Of a stretch of DNA of 46,420 nucleotides, positions 16,674 through 24,442 are shown piece after piece; position 1 is the first letter of the stretch, and every line of letters begins with the position of its first letter. The notes beneath the pieces are model-generated. The model was not told where the DNA came from, made no database searches, and was given only the letters and a program-made list of their open reading frames with translations. The position numbers and the translations under genes are program-made. The stretch comes from Streptomyces sp. Isolate_45 (GTDB lineage: Bacteria > Actinomycetota > Actinomycetes > Streptomycetales > Streptomycetaceae): NCBI RefSeq assembly GCF_024721315.2, contig NZ_JANFAK020000058.1:1-46420 (forward strand), written 5' to 3'.

Positions 16674-17369
16674 TCAGACGCGCTCGCGGACCTGCGAGAC
16701 CGAGGGCGGGTCGCCGCCGTCGGAGCCCTCCTCGGTGGTGTCGAACACGACCAGCAGGGTCATGACGAGGCCCAGCATGATGCCCACGGACCCGAGGATG
16801 ACGCCTGCCAAGGCCATGCCTCCGCCACCGGCCTGACCGCGGCTCGCCTTCCCCCATCCCAGGGCGCCGAAGACGACCGCGGCTATGCCCAGGGCGATCG
16901 AGCCGACCATGGTCACGCAGAGCACCACGGAGGCGATGCCGAGCACGAGCGCGGTCACGGCCATGCCGCTGCTCGCGGGCGGCCCCTGCGGCGGGTACGC
17001 GTACCCCGGCGGGCCCGGGTACGGATGGCCGGGAGGCCCGGCGACCGGCGGCGCCGCGTACCCGGGGTAGGCGTACCCCGCCCCGGCCGGGTACGCCGGG
17101 CCCGCCGGATCCGGCTGCGCCGGGTACCCGTAGGCGGGCGTCGGCCCGGGGCCGTACGCGGAGGGCGGGGGCGGCTCGTACGGTGCGGGAGAGGCGTACC
17201 CGGAGGGGCCGGGCGCGCCGGGTATCCCGGTCATCGTCACCTGCTCGTGCACCGGGGGCACGGGCGGTACGGGCGGCCCGCCCGGGTTCGCCGGCGGCCG
17301 GCCCGGGTTCGCCGCCGACTGCTCGGGCGGCGCCCACGGGTCCCTCGGTTCCGGGCTGTGGTCGGTCAT
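16674..17369 (-). CDS. DUF4190-type membrane protein with Pro/Tyr-rich N-terminus (231 aa)
   Basis: Residues 1-140 are a Pro/Gly/Tyr-rich, probably disordered cytoplasmic tail with repeated PxYAYP/GYxxP-type units. Residues 145-215 form two hydrophobic hairpins with the DUF4190 pattern: VTALVLGIASVVL, GIAAVVFGALGWGKA, then a Gly-rich linker and MALAGVILGSVGIML. The function of this common actinobacterial architecture is unknown. The start at 17369 (MTDHSPEP) has AAGGGGGG upstream; the longer open frame to 17477 has no ribosome-binding site. It is divergent from the deaminase gene. Confidence 0.8.
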   Translation of the reverse strand: MTDHSPEPRDPWAPPEQSAANPGRPPANPGGPPVPPVPPVHEQVTMTGIPGAPGPSGYASPAPYEPPPPSAYGPGPTPAYGYPAQPDPAGPAYPAGAGYAYPGYAAPPVAGPPGHPYPGPPGYAYPPQGPPASSGMAVTALVLGIASVVLCVTMVGSIALGIAAVVFGALGWGKASRGQAGGGGMALAGVILGSVGIMLGLVMTLLVVFDTTEEGSDGGDPPSVSQVRERV

Positions 17370-17479
17370 CGCGGCGCCCCCCTTCTCGTACAGCCATGCT
17401 AGGCGCTGCCGCCGACACCCCCCGGCGCTGCCTACGATGAAGCCGACCTGACCGCACCCGCGTCCACACGGAGGCACCC

Positions 17480-18505
17480 ATGCCCGACCTGCACCCCTTC
17501 ATCGCCGGGCTGCCCAAGGCCGAACTGCACGTCCACCACGTCGGCTCGGCCTCCCCGCGCATCGTGGCCGAACTCGCCTCCCGCCACCCCGATTCGAAGG
17601 TCCCGACGGACCCCGAGGCGCTCGCCGACTACTTCACCTTCACGGACTTCGCCCACTTCATCGATGTCTACCTGTCGGTCGTCGACCTGGTCCGCACCCC
17701 GGAGGACGTACGGCTGCTGACGTACGAGGTGGCGCGTGACATGGCTCGGCAGAACATCCGGTACGCCGAGCTGACCATCACCCCGTACTCCTCCACCCGC
17801 CGCGGCATCGAGGAGAAGGCCTTCATGGAGGCCATCGAGGACGCCCGCAAGGCGGCCGAGACCGAGCTCGGCGTCGTCCTGCGCTGGTGCTTCGACATCC
17901 CCGGCGAGGCCGGGCTGGAGGCGGCCGCCGAGACCACCCGCCTCGCTGTCGACCTGCGCCCCGAGGGCCTGGTGTCGTTCGGGCTCGGCGGCCCCGAGAT
18001 CGGCGTCCCGCGCCCGCAGTTCAAGCCGTACTTCGACCGCGCCCGCGCCGCCGGACTGCACAGCGTGCCGCACGCCGGCGAGACCACCGGACCGCAGACC
18101 GTCTGGGACGCCATCCACGAGCTGGGCGCCGAGCGCATCGGCCACGGCACCACCTCCACCCAGGACCCGGAGCTGCTGGCCTACCTCGCCGAGCACCGCA
18201 TCGCGTTGGAGGTCTGCCCGACCTCCAACCTCGCCACCCGCGCCGTCGCCGACCTCGACGCGCACCCGGTGAAGGAGATGGTCGCCGCGGGCGTCCTCGT
18301 CACCATCAACAGCGACGACCCGCCGATGTTCGGATCCGACCTCAACAACGAGTACGCGGTGGCCTCCCGCCTCCTGGAACTCGACGAGCTCGGTCTGGCA
18401 CAGCTCGCGAAGAACGCCGTCGAGGCCTCGTTCATGGACGCCGCCGGCAAGGCGAAGCTGAGCGACGAGATCGACACGTACACCGCCGCTTGGCTCGCAC
18501 GCTGA
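17480..18505 (+). CDS. Adenosine deaminase-family enzyme, probably aminodeoxyfutalosine deaminase
   Basis: In this 341-residue metal-dependent TIM-barrel deaminase, the metal site is intact. H17 and H19 lie in AELHVHHVG, H198 with catalytic E201 in HAGET, and D279/D280 in NSDDPPMF. The usual HLHLEG motif is replaced by HVHHVGSAS. Streptomycete proteins of this type at this locus have, to my knowledge, been assigned to 6-aminodeoxyfutalosine deamination in the futalosine route to menaquinone; ordinary adenosine deaminase is the alternative. GGAGG precedes the ATG, and a TACGAT -10-like hexamer lies at 17433-17438. The next gene starts 34 bp downstream. Confidence 0.85.
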   Translation: MPDLHPFIAGLPKAELHVHHVGSASPRIVAELASRHPDSKVPTDPEALADYFTFTDFAHFIDVYLSVVDLVRTPEDVRLLTYEVARDMARQNIRYAELTITPYSSTRRGIEEKAFMEAIEDARKAAETELGVVLRWCFDIPGEAGLEAAAETTRLAVDLRPEGLVSFGLGGPEIGVPRPQFKPYFDRARAAGLHSVPHAGETTGPQTVWDAIHELGAERIGHGTTSTQDPELLAYLAEHRIALEVCPTSNLATRAVADLDAHPVKEMVAAGVLVTINSDDPPMFGSDLNNEYAVASRLLELDELGLAQLAKNAVEASFMDAAGKAKLSDEIDTYTAAWLAR

Positions 18506-18539
18506 CCCAACTGCTCGCGCCTGCCACCAGAATGGGGGC

Positions 18540-19229
18540 ATGAGCACCCTCACTGCCGTCGGGCACCGCGGCGACCCCTATCGCTTCCGTGAGAACACCC
18601 TCGCCTCCGTCCGCTCCGCCTTCGCCCGGGGGGCGGACGCGGTGGAGGTCGACGTCCGGCTCACCCGTGACGGGGTACCGGTCCTGCTCCACGACGACAC
18701 CCTCCAGCGGCTGTGGGGCCACGACGTACGGCTCGACGCCGTCACGGCCCCGCAGCTCAAGGAGCTGACGGAAGGTCGGGTCCCGACCCTGCGGGACGCC
18801 CTGATGGCGGCCGGGGCCGGCCGGTTGATGCTCGACCTGCCCGGCGCCTCGACGGAGGCCGTACGCGCCGTCGTCGGCCTGGTGCGCGAATGCGGGGCGG
18901 GCGAGCGCACGTATTACTGCGCGGGTCCCGGCACCATGCTGGCGGTGCGCGCCGCCGATCCGGGTGCGGAGATCGCGCTGACCTGGACGACGCTGTCGCC
19001 GCCGCGCCGGGTGCTGATCGACGCGGTGGCACCGCGCTGGCTCAACTACCGCTTCGGGCTGGTCGACCGCGAGCTGGCGGACGCCCTGCACCGGGACGGG
19101 CTGCTCGTGTCGGCGTGGACCGCCGACACCAAGCGGTCGATGCGGGCGCTCGTGGCGGCCGGCGTGGACTCGATCACCACGAACCGGTTGGACGCGCTGG
19201 CGGCCGTGCGCACCGACCTCGGCCGTTGA
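18540..19229 (+). CDS. Glycerophosphodiester phosphodiesterase (229 aa)
   Basis: A compact TIM-barrel GDPD. The N-terminal GHRGDPYRFRENT contains the catalytic His-Arg and the Glu-Asn pair (an R replaces the usual P before ENT). The metal-binding VEVDVRLTRDGVPVLLHDDTL carries the Glu, Asp and second His. The C-terminal VSAWTADT and GVDSITTNRLDAL complete the fold. It has no signal peptide, so it is a cytoplasmic, UgpQ-like enzyme that would split glycerophosphodiesters into glycerol-3-phosphate and an alcohol. It may be co-transcribed with the deaminase upstream and ends just before the kinase gene. Confidence 0.9.
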   Translation: MSTLTAVGHRGDPYRFRENTLASVRSAFARGADAVEVDVRLTRDGVPVLLHDDTLQRLWGHDVRLDAVTAPQLKELTEGRVPTLRDALMAAGAGRLMLDLPGASTEAVRAVVGLVRECGAGERTYYCAGPGTMLAVRAADPGAEIALTWTTLSPPRRVLIDAVAPRWLNYRFGLVDRELADALHRDGLLVSAWTADTKRSMRALVAAGVDSITTNRLDALAAVRTDLGR

Positions 19230-19236
19230 CGCGCGG

Positions 19237-20418
19237 GTGATACGCGAACTGACGGAGCGGGTCCGCCGCGCCGATCCCCGGTGGCAGGACCTGGGGCTGA
19301 TGTTGCTGGTGCAGCTGGTCTCCTCCATGCCGTTCGTGCTGCCGGAGCAGCCGGGCGGGTCGCCGAGGAGCTGGGCGGCGTACGCGTTCACGACGGCCGG
19401 CCTGCTGCCGCTCATCTGGCGGCGGCGGGCTCCGGTGACGGTCCTGGCGGCCATCTCCGCCGTCGGCTTCGCCTACAACCTGGGCATGGACGGCCCCGGG
19501 CAACCGCTGCCCTACGGACCGTTGATCGCCTTCTACACCGTGGCCGTCCTCTGCCCGCGACGGACCAGGCTGGTGGTGTCCGCGGCCGTCGTGGTGGCGG
19601 CCTGCCTCGCCGTGTACTGGAACACGGGGTCGGCCCGCGAGTTGTTCTTCACCCTGTTCGTGGGCGGCTCCGCGTACGCGCTGGGCCGGTCCCGGCACAC
19701 CCGTCAGGCCTACACGGCCGCCGTCGAGGACCGGGCGGAGCAGTTGGAGCGGGCGAACCGGATCGAGGCGGAGCAGGCCGCGGCGCGCGAGCGGGCACGC
19801 ATCGCGCGGGAGATGCACGACATCCTCTCGCACGCGGTCAGCATCATGATCGTGCAGGCCGAGGCGGGCCCGCTGGCGGTACGCCGCGCTCCGGCCCGCG
19901 CCGAGGCCGCCTTCGAGGCCATCGCGGAGACGGGGCGGGACGCGATGGCGCAGCTGCGGACCATGCTGGGCGTGCTGCGCACGGACGAGTCGGCCCCGCG
20001 TGCGCCGCAGCCGGGGATCGGGGCCTTGCCCGCCCTGTTGGACCGGGTGCGGGCCGGCGGGCCGAGGGTGTCGTACGAGCGGACGGGCGAGGTCCGCGAG
20101 CTGCCGGCGGCGCTGGAGGCGACGGTCCACCGGGTGGTGCAGGAGGCGCTGACCAACGTGGTCAAGCACGCCGGGGCCGCCTCGGTGGACGTGACGCTGG
20201 CGTACGGGCCGACGGAGCTGACGGTGACGGTCGCGGACGACGGCCGGGGCCCGGGCGGGGCGACGTCGGCCGGGGCGGTCGGTGGGCACGGGCTGATCGG
20301 CATCCGCGAGCGGGCGGCGGCGCACGGCGGGACGGCCTGGTCGGGGCCGGGTCCGGGCGGCACCGGATTCGTGGTGCGGGTCGCTCTTGTAACGTCGCCG
20401 ATGGAGGTGGGGACTTGA
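19237..20418 (+). CDS. Two-component sensor histidine kinase, NarL-class partner (393 aa)
   Basis: About four to five transmembrane segments (residues 20-150) and a short coiled coil come first. The HisKA_3 dimerisation domain follows, with phospho-acceptor H194 in REMHDILSH. The C-terminal HATPase domain has VQEALTNVVKHAG (N box), DDGRGPGG and GHGLIGIRERA (G boxes). No extracellular sensor domain is evident, so the signal may be sensed in the membrane. The GTG start at 19237 lies 8 bp after the phosphodiesterase stop. The stop overlaps the response-regulator start by 4 bp. Confidence 0.93.
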   Translation: MIRELTERVRRADPRWQDLGLMLLVQLVSSMPFVLPEQPGGSPRSWAAYAFTTAGLLPLIWRRRAPVTVLAAISAVGFAYNLGMDGPGQPLPYGPLIAFYTVAVLCPRRTRLVVSAAVVVAACLAVYWNTGSARELFFTLFVGGSAYALGRSRHTRQAYTAAVEDRAEQLERANRIEAEQAAARERARIAREMHDILSHAVSIMIVQAEAGPLAVRRAPARAEAAFEAIAETGRDAMAQLRTMLGVLRTDESAPRAPQPGIGALPALLDRVRAGGPRVSYERTGEVRELPAALEATVHRVVQEALTNVVKHAGAASVDVTLAYGPTELTVTVADDGRGPGGATSAGAVGGHGLIGIRERAAAHGGTAWSGPGPGGTGFVVRVALVTSPMEVGT

Positions 20419-21152
20419 CGATCCGTGTGGTGGTGGCCGACGACCAGGAGCTGGTGCGCAGCGGCTTCGCGATGATCCTGGACGTCCAGGAGGGCATCGA
20501 GGTCGTGGCGGAGGTCGGGGACGGGGCGGCGGCCGTGGAGGCCGTGGAACGGCTGGCCCCGGACGTGGCGCTGCTGGACATCAGGATGCCGGTGCTGGAC
20601 GGGATCGAGGCGTGCCGGAGCATCACGGCGCGCAGCACGTGCCGGACGGTGATGCTGACGACCTTCGACTCGGACGAGTACGTGTACGAGGCGCTGCACG
20701 CGGGGGCGAGCGGGTTCCTGCTGAAGGACGTCCGGCGGGACGACCTGGTGCACGCGGTACGGGTGGTGGCGGCGGGCGAGTCCCTGTTGGCGCCCTCGGT
20801 GGCGCGGCGTCTGATCGAGGAGTACACGGCGGCCACGGCCCGGCCCCCGGCGGCCCGGGAACTCTCCGCGCGCCGGCTGGAGGTGCTGACGGCCCGGGAA
20901 CGGGAGACCCTGCTGCACCTGGGGCGGGGCATGTCGAACGCGGAGATCGCGGCGGCGCTGGTGGTGAGCGAACACACCGTGAAGTCGCACGTGGGGAACG
21001 TGCTGGCGAAGCTGGGGCTGCGCGACCGGATCCAGGCGGTGATCTGCGCGTACGAGACGGGGCTGATAGCGGCGGGGGCCACGGCCGGGGCGGGGGTGCC
21101 CGGGGCCCGGGGGGTCGCCGGCGGTGCGCAGGGTTCTCCCTCCGGGGAGTGA
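20415..21152 (+). CDS. NarL/LuxR-family response regulator (245 aa)
   Basis: The receiver domain (residues 1-120) has the acidic pair in VVADDQELVR, phospho-acceptor D55 in LLDIRMP, a conserved Thr in MLTTFD and the Lys in FLLKD. A LuxR-type helix-turn-helix follows at about 155-215 (LTARERETLLHLGRGMSNAE onwards). A Gly/Ala-rich tail ends the protein. The start is a TTG overlapping the kinase stop as TTGA, preceded by GGAGG. It should be phosphorylated by the adjacent kinase; its targets are unknown. Confidence 0.93.
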   Translation: MTIRVVVADDQELVRSGFAMILDVQEGIEVVAEVGDGAAAVEAVERLAPDVALLDIRMPVLDGIEACRSITARSTCRTVMLTTFDSDEYVYEALHAGASGFLLKDVRRDDLVHAVRVVAAGESLLAPSVARRLIEEYTAATARPPAARELSARRLEVLTARERETLLHLGRGMSNAEIAAALVVSEHTVKSHVGNVLAKLGLRDRIQAVICAYETGLIAAGATAGAGVPGARGVAGGAQGSPSGE

Positions 21153-21300
21153 GGGGCGGCGTGTCGTCTCCCCCGCGTCGGTGAGTTGTCGTACCGCTGA
21201 AGACCCCTCTCATCGGTGATCCGCAACCGGCCCCGTGAGCAGCAACATTGTGGTCATCGGGGCAGCGAGCCCCGCGGAGCGCACCACAGGGGGAACCACC

Positions 21301-22503
21301 ATGAACGCAACCACGCGCACGCTGATCGCCGCCGCCCTGGTCATGGGGATCGCGTCCGGGCCCGCGGTCGCGGCGCACGCCGCGGCGGCGCCGGCGCCCT
21401 CGGCCGTGTCGGCGGCCGCCGGCCGGCCCGTCTTCTCCACGCCGCCCGACGCGGCGGCGCTGGAGCGGGCCATCGCGGGCCTCGGGGCTCAGCACGAGCA
21501 TGCGACGGCCGCGCTGGTCCGGGTGGGTGGCACGAGCGGTGAGTGGCGTGGCGGTTCCGGTGTCGCGGACGTCCGTACGGGGCGTCCGGCGATCACGGAC
21601 GGCCGCTTCCGGGCCGGGTCGGTGACGAAGACCTTCACCTCGGCGGTGGTGCTGCAACTGGCCGCCGAGGGCCGACTGCGGCTGGACGGCACGGTGCAGG
21701 AGTACCTGCCGGGCCTGTTGCCCGGATCGTTCAAGCCGGTCACCGTGCGGCAGTTGCTGAACTACACGAGCGGGATCCGCCCGGCCGACCATCCGGGCGA
21801 CACCTTCGAGGCGGCGTACGCCCACCGGTTCGATGTGGAGGATCCGCGCGCCATGATCGCCAACGCGGTGGCGAAGGGACCGGAGTTCGACCCGGGGACC
21901 AAGCAGCACTACCTGAACATCGACTACACGATCCTGGGCGTGCTGATCGAGAAGGTGACCGGCACGTCCTACGAGAAGGCGGTGACCGCCCGGATCCTCA
22001 AGCCGCTGGGTCTGCGCGACACTTCGCTGCCGAGCCGGACGCAGACGCGCATACCGGGTGCGCACAACCGGGGCTACCAGGCGGTGCCGCTGCCCGACGG
22101 CGGCCGCAAGTTGGTCGACGTCTCGGTGTGGGGTTCCTCCTGGGAGTGGGCCGCCGGGGACCTGATCTCGACCACGGCGGACCTGGAACGCTTCACGAAG
22201 GCCCTGTTCGGGGGACGTCTGGTACCGAAGGCCCAGTTGGAGGAGATGTTCACGGTGCCGGCCGTGACGGACTTCGAGACCGGGCGACCCGCTGAACTGA
22301 CGGCCGGGATGAAGCGGTTCGTCCTGCCCGGCGGCAAGGAGGCCTGGGGCAAGACGGGCGGGCGGCACGGCTACAACACGGTGATAGGCGGCACCCGTGA
22401 CCTGTCGCGCACCCTCGTCTACTCGGTGAACTCCACCGACGCCAAGGGCCGGAACATGAACAAGGTCGCCGAGGCCATCGTGTACGCGGCCTTCGCCAAG
22501 TAG
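21301..22503 (+). CDS. Secreted serine hydrolase, D-alanyl-D-alanine carboxypeptidase / class C beta-lactamase family (400 aa)
   Basis: A Sec signal peptide (about residues 1-28, ending near VAAHAAA) is followed by a penicillin-recognising domain. The nucleophile motif SVTK has S107 and K110. YLN in the HYLNIDYTILG stretch fits the YxN motif. GRHGYNTVIGG near the C-terminus fits the HxG/KTG position. R61-type DD-peptidases and esterases share this pattern; which activity applies here is not clear. ATG 21301 follows a weak AGGGGGA. Upstream GTG 21235 would add 22 residues before the signal and is less likely. No regulatory site was identified in the preceding 148-bp gap. Confidence 0.85.
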   Translation: MNATTRTLIAAALVMGIASGPAVAAHAAAAPAPSAVSAAAGRPVFSTPPDAAALERAIAGLGAQHEHATAALVRVGGTSGEWRGGSGVADVRTGRPAITDGRFRAGSVTKTFTSAVVLQLAAEGRLRLDGTVQEYLPGLLPGSFKPVTVRQLLNYTSGIRPADHPGDTFEAAYAHRFDVEDPRAMIANAVAKGPEFDPGTKQHYLNIDYTILGVLIEKVTGTSYEKAVTARILKPLGLRDTSLPSRTQTRIPGAHNRGYQAVPLPDGGRKLVDVSVWGSSWEWAAGDLISTTADLERFTKALFGGRLVPKAQLEEMFTVPAVTDFETGRPAELTAGMKRFVLPGGKEAWGKTGGRHGYNTVIGGTRDLSRTLVYSVNSTDAKGRNMNKVAEAIVYAAFAK

Positions 22504-22520
22504 CCTCTCCAGCGCCGGGG

Positions 22521-23069
22521 TTACGGCTGGGGCTGCGGCCGCACCCCGGGACGCGGCGCCTCCGTCGGCACGGCCTCGCTGGTCACGGCCTCGGCGGTCA
22601 GGGCCTCGGTGGTCAGGGCCTCCAGCCGCTTGATCATGCGACGGAGGATCAGCAGGGGTATCACCCCGAAGACCCCGAACGACATGTCGATGACCGACCA
22701 CCAGAAGGGGATGCCCCGGACGGGGCCGCAGATCAGCGCCAGCGGGATGATCCCGGCGCAGGCCACCATGCCGGCCTCGACGATCCAGATGTTGCGCACG
22801 GGGTCGCGGTGGACTCCGTAGAAGAAGACGGCGATCACCAGGTGGGCGAAGGCGAGCCAGTCGGTGCCGTAGAGGAGGAAGGGGTACTCGGCGTCGGCCC
22901 GGACGAGGCCGTCCCCGACCCGCTGCAGCCACTCGTTGGAGACCAGGGCGTTGGCCCACCGAAGCTCGGTGACCAGTGGGAAGGCGGTGAGTCCGCTCAG
23001 GACGAGGCAGACGAGGAACAGGGCAAGCCAGGCACGGATCCGCCGCTCAAGGGCGCTTCTCTCGCTCAT
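22521..23069 (-). CDS. Four-helix membrane protein of unknown function (182 aa)
   Basis: Hydrophobic segments lie near residues 13-35, 70-88, 97-120 and 125-145. The C-terminal cytoplasmic tail carries Thr/Glu/Ala repeats (ALTTEALTAEAVTSEAVPTE). No family could be named with confidence. Start 23069 (MSERS) was chosen over 23099 because the longer frame runs through the first operator palindrome; no clear Shine-Dalgarno sequence precedes it. The pair of TGAAC-type palindromes 24-57 bp upstream strongly suggests control by a TetR-like repressor, but no such gene is nearby. Confidence 0.7.
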   Translation of the reverse strand: MSERSALERRIRAWLALFLVCLVLSGLTAFPLVTELRWANALVSNEWLQRVGDGLVRADAEYPFLLYGTDWLAFAHLVIAVFFYGVHRDPVRNIWIVEAGMVACAGIIPLALICGPVRGIPFWWSVIDMSFGVFGVIPLLILRRMIKRLEALTTEALTAEAVTSEAVPTEAPRPGVRPQPQP

Positions 23070-23092
23070 GGAAGCCACCCTACTCCCAGAAT

Positions 23093-23126
23093 TGAACACG
23101 TTCAGCCAATTCTGTGAACGCGTTCA
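23093..23126. promoter_or_regulatory. Tandem palindromic operator upstream of the 182-aa membrane gene
   Basis: TGAACACGTTCA (23093-23104) and the perfect palindrome TGAACGCGTTCA (23115-23126) have centres 22 bp apart, about two helical turns. Together they also form one larger inverted repeat with outer GAATT/AATTC extensions. This layout is typical of dimeric repressor sites and is unusually AT-rich for the region. Confidence 0.65.
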
Positions 23127-23148
23127 ATTCCGCTGCCGGCGGTTCGCA

Positions 23149-24327
23149 TCACAGTCCGACGATGGAGTTCCAGCGCCTGGCGAGGGTCCGGCGTTCGACC
23201 GAGGAGATGTCCCGGGCCACGACGAGACGCCCGCGCATGTCCTCGTCGGGGAAGATCAGCGGGTTCTCCGCGAGTTCGGCGGTCTCCTTGTCCGGGGAGC
23301 CGGCCAGCACCTCGCGGGCGGCGGGTACGGGGCAGACGTAGTTGACCGCGGCGGCCAGCTCCGCCGCCACCTCGGGGTCGTAGTAGTGGTCGACGAGGGC
23401 CTCGGCGTTGACCTTGTGCCGGGCGAGATTGGGGATGAGCAGGCTCTCGGCCCAGAGCTCCGCGCCCTCCTCGGGAACGACGAACTCGATGTCGGGGTTG
23501 TCGGCCTGGAGCTGGATGGCGTCGCCGGAGTACGCCTGGCAGGCCAGGACGTCCCCCTTGCTCAGGTCGGAGGTGTAGTCGTTGCCGGTGAAGCGCCGGA
23601 TGTGCTTCTTGCGCACCAGCTCATCGACCTGGTCGCACATCCGGTGGAAGTCCGATTCGGTCCACCGCGTGACGTCGACGCCGTTGCCCTGCATCAGCAG
23701 CGCGAAGGACTCGTCCAGCCCCGAGAAGAGCGTCACCTTGCCCGCGAGGTCCGGCTTCCAGAGGTCGGCGACCGACTTGATCTCGCGGCCCAGCGCCTTG
23801 CGGTTGTACGCGATGCCCGTGATCCCCGACTGCCAGGGGACGGTGTGCAGCCGACCCTCGTCGAAGGCGGGGGAACGCAACTGCGGGTCCAGGTACTTGG
23901 TGACGTTGGCCTGCGTGGAGCGGTCCATTTCCTGGGCCCACCCCAGGTGGACGAAACGGGCGGCCATCCAGTCGCTGACGACCACGAGGTCGTGCCCGGT
24001 GGCCTGGCGGTTCATCAACGCCGGGCTGATCTTGCCGAAGAACTCGTCGTTGTCGTTGATCTCCTCGGTGTACCGGACCTCGATGCCGGTCCGCTCGGAG
24101 AAGGCGTCCAGCGTCGGGCGGCTCTCCTCGTCCTCCTCATCGGTGTCGATGTAGAGGGGCCAGTTCGAGAAGGCGACGCTCCGGTCCCGGGCCGAAAGGT
24201 CCTCGCCCCGGCGCCGCTCCTGAGGGACGTAGGCGGCGGGCACACCGCAGCCGGTGAGGGCGGCCAACAGGCCCGCGGCACCGAGGCCGCGCAGCGCCGC
24301 GCGGCGGGAGAAGGCGAGTTCAGGCAT
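23149..24327 (-). CDS. PotD-like polyamine-binding lipoprotein (second copy)
   Basis: The 392-residue protein has a twin-arginine signal (SRRAALRGLG) and lipobox LTGC. The mature part closely parallels the first PotD: FSNWPLYIDT, RYTEEINDNDEFFGK, RRFTGNDYTSDLSKGD and QAYSGDAIQLQ. There is no permease or ATPase beside it, so it probably feeds the PotABC system encoded 10 kb away. Start 24327 is chosen because GAGG lies upstream; the longer frame to 24369 would begin in the loop of the strong hairpin 24349-24391. It follows the second aldehyde dehydrogenase on the same strand. Confidence 0.9.
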   Translation of the reverse strand: MPELAFSRRAALRGLGAAGLLAALTGCGVPAAYVPQERRRGEDLSARDRSVAFSNWPLYIDTDEEDEESRPTLDAFSERTGIEVRYTEEINDNDEFFGKISPALMNRQATGHDLVVVSDWMAARFVHLGWAQEMDRSTQANVTKYLDPQLRSPAFDEGRLHTVPWQSGITGIAYNRKALGREIKSVADLWKPDLAGKVTLFSGLDESFALLMQGNGVDVTRWTESDFHRMCDQVDELVRKKHIRRFTGNDYTSDLSKGDVLACQAYSGDAIQLQADNPDIEFVVPEEGAELWAESLLIPNLARHKVNAEALVDHYYDPEVAAELAAAVNYVCPVPAAREVLAGSPDKETAELAENPLIFPDEDMRGRLVVARDISSVERRTLARRWNSIVGL

Positions 24328-24348
24328 GCGCACAGCCTCGAACAAGCC

Positions 24349-24391
24349 GAAGGGGCGGGCAATAGACAAGGTGTCTACTGCCCGCCCCTTC
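24349..24391 (-). terminator. 20-bp stem-loop between the second aldehyde dehydrogenase and the PotD-like gene
   Basis: The arms are 24349-24368 and 24372-24391, beginning GAAGGGGCGGGCA and ending TGCCCGCCCCTTC. They pair over 20 positions with one wobble and a loop of only 3 bases. On the minus strand it follows the dehydrogenase and ends 22 bases before the PotD-like start, so it could terminate, attenuate or protect an mRNA end. Confidence 0.65.
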
Positions 24392-24400
24392 AGAGCCCTG

Positions 24401-24421
24401 CGGTGATCAGTGTGATCACCG
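24401..24421 (-). terminator. Short perfect hairpin after the second aldehyde dehydrogenase
   Basis: CGGTGATCA (24401-24409) and TGATCACCG (24413-24421) are separated by GTG. It lies 22 bp past the dehydrogenase stop, directly before the larger 20-bp hairpin, giving a two-step termination-like signal. An operator function cannot be excluded. Confidence 0.45.
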
Positions 24422-24442
24422 CCCCGGACCGGCGCGCCGTGA

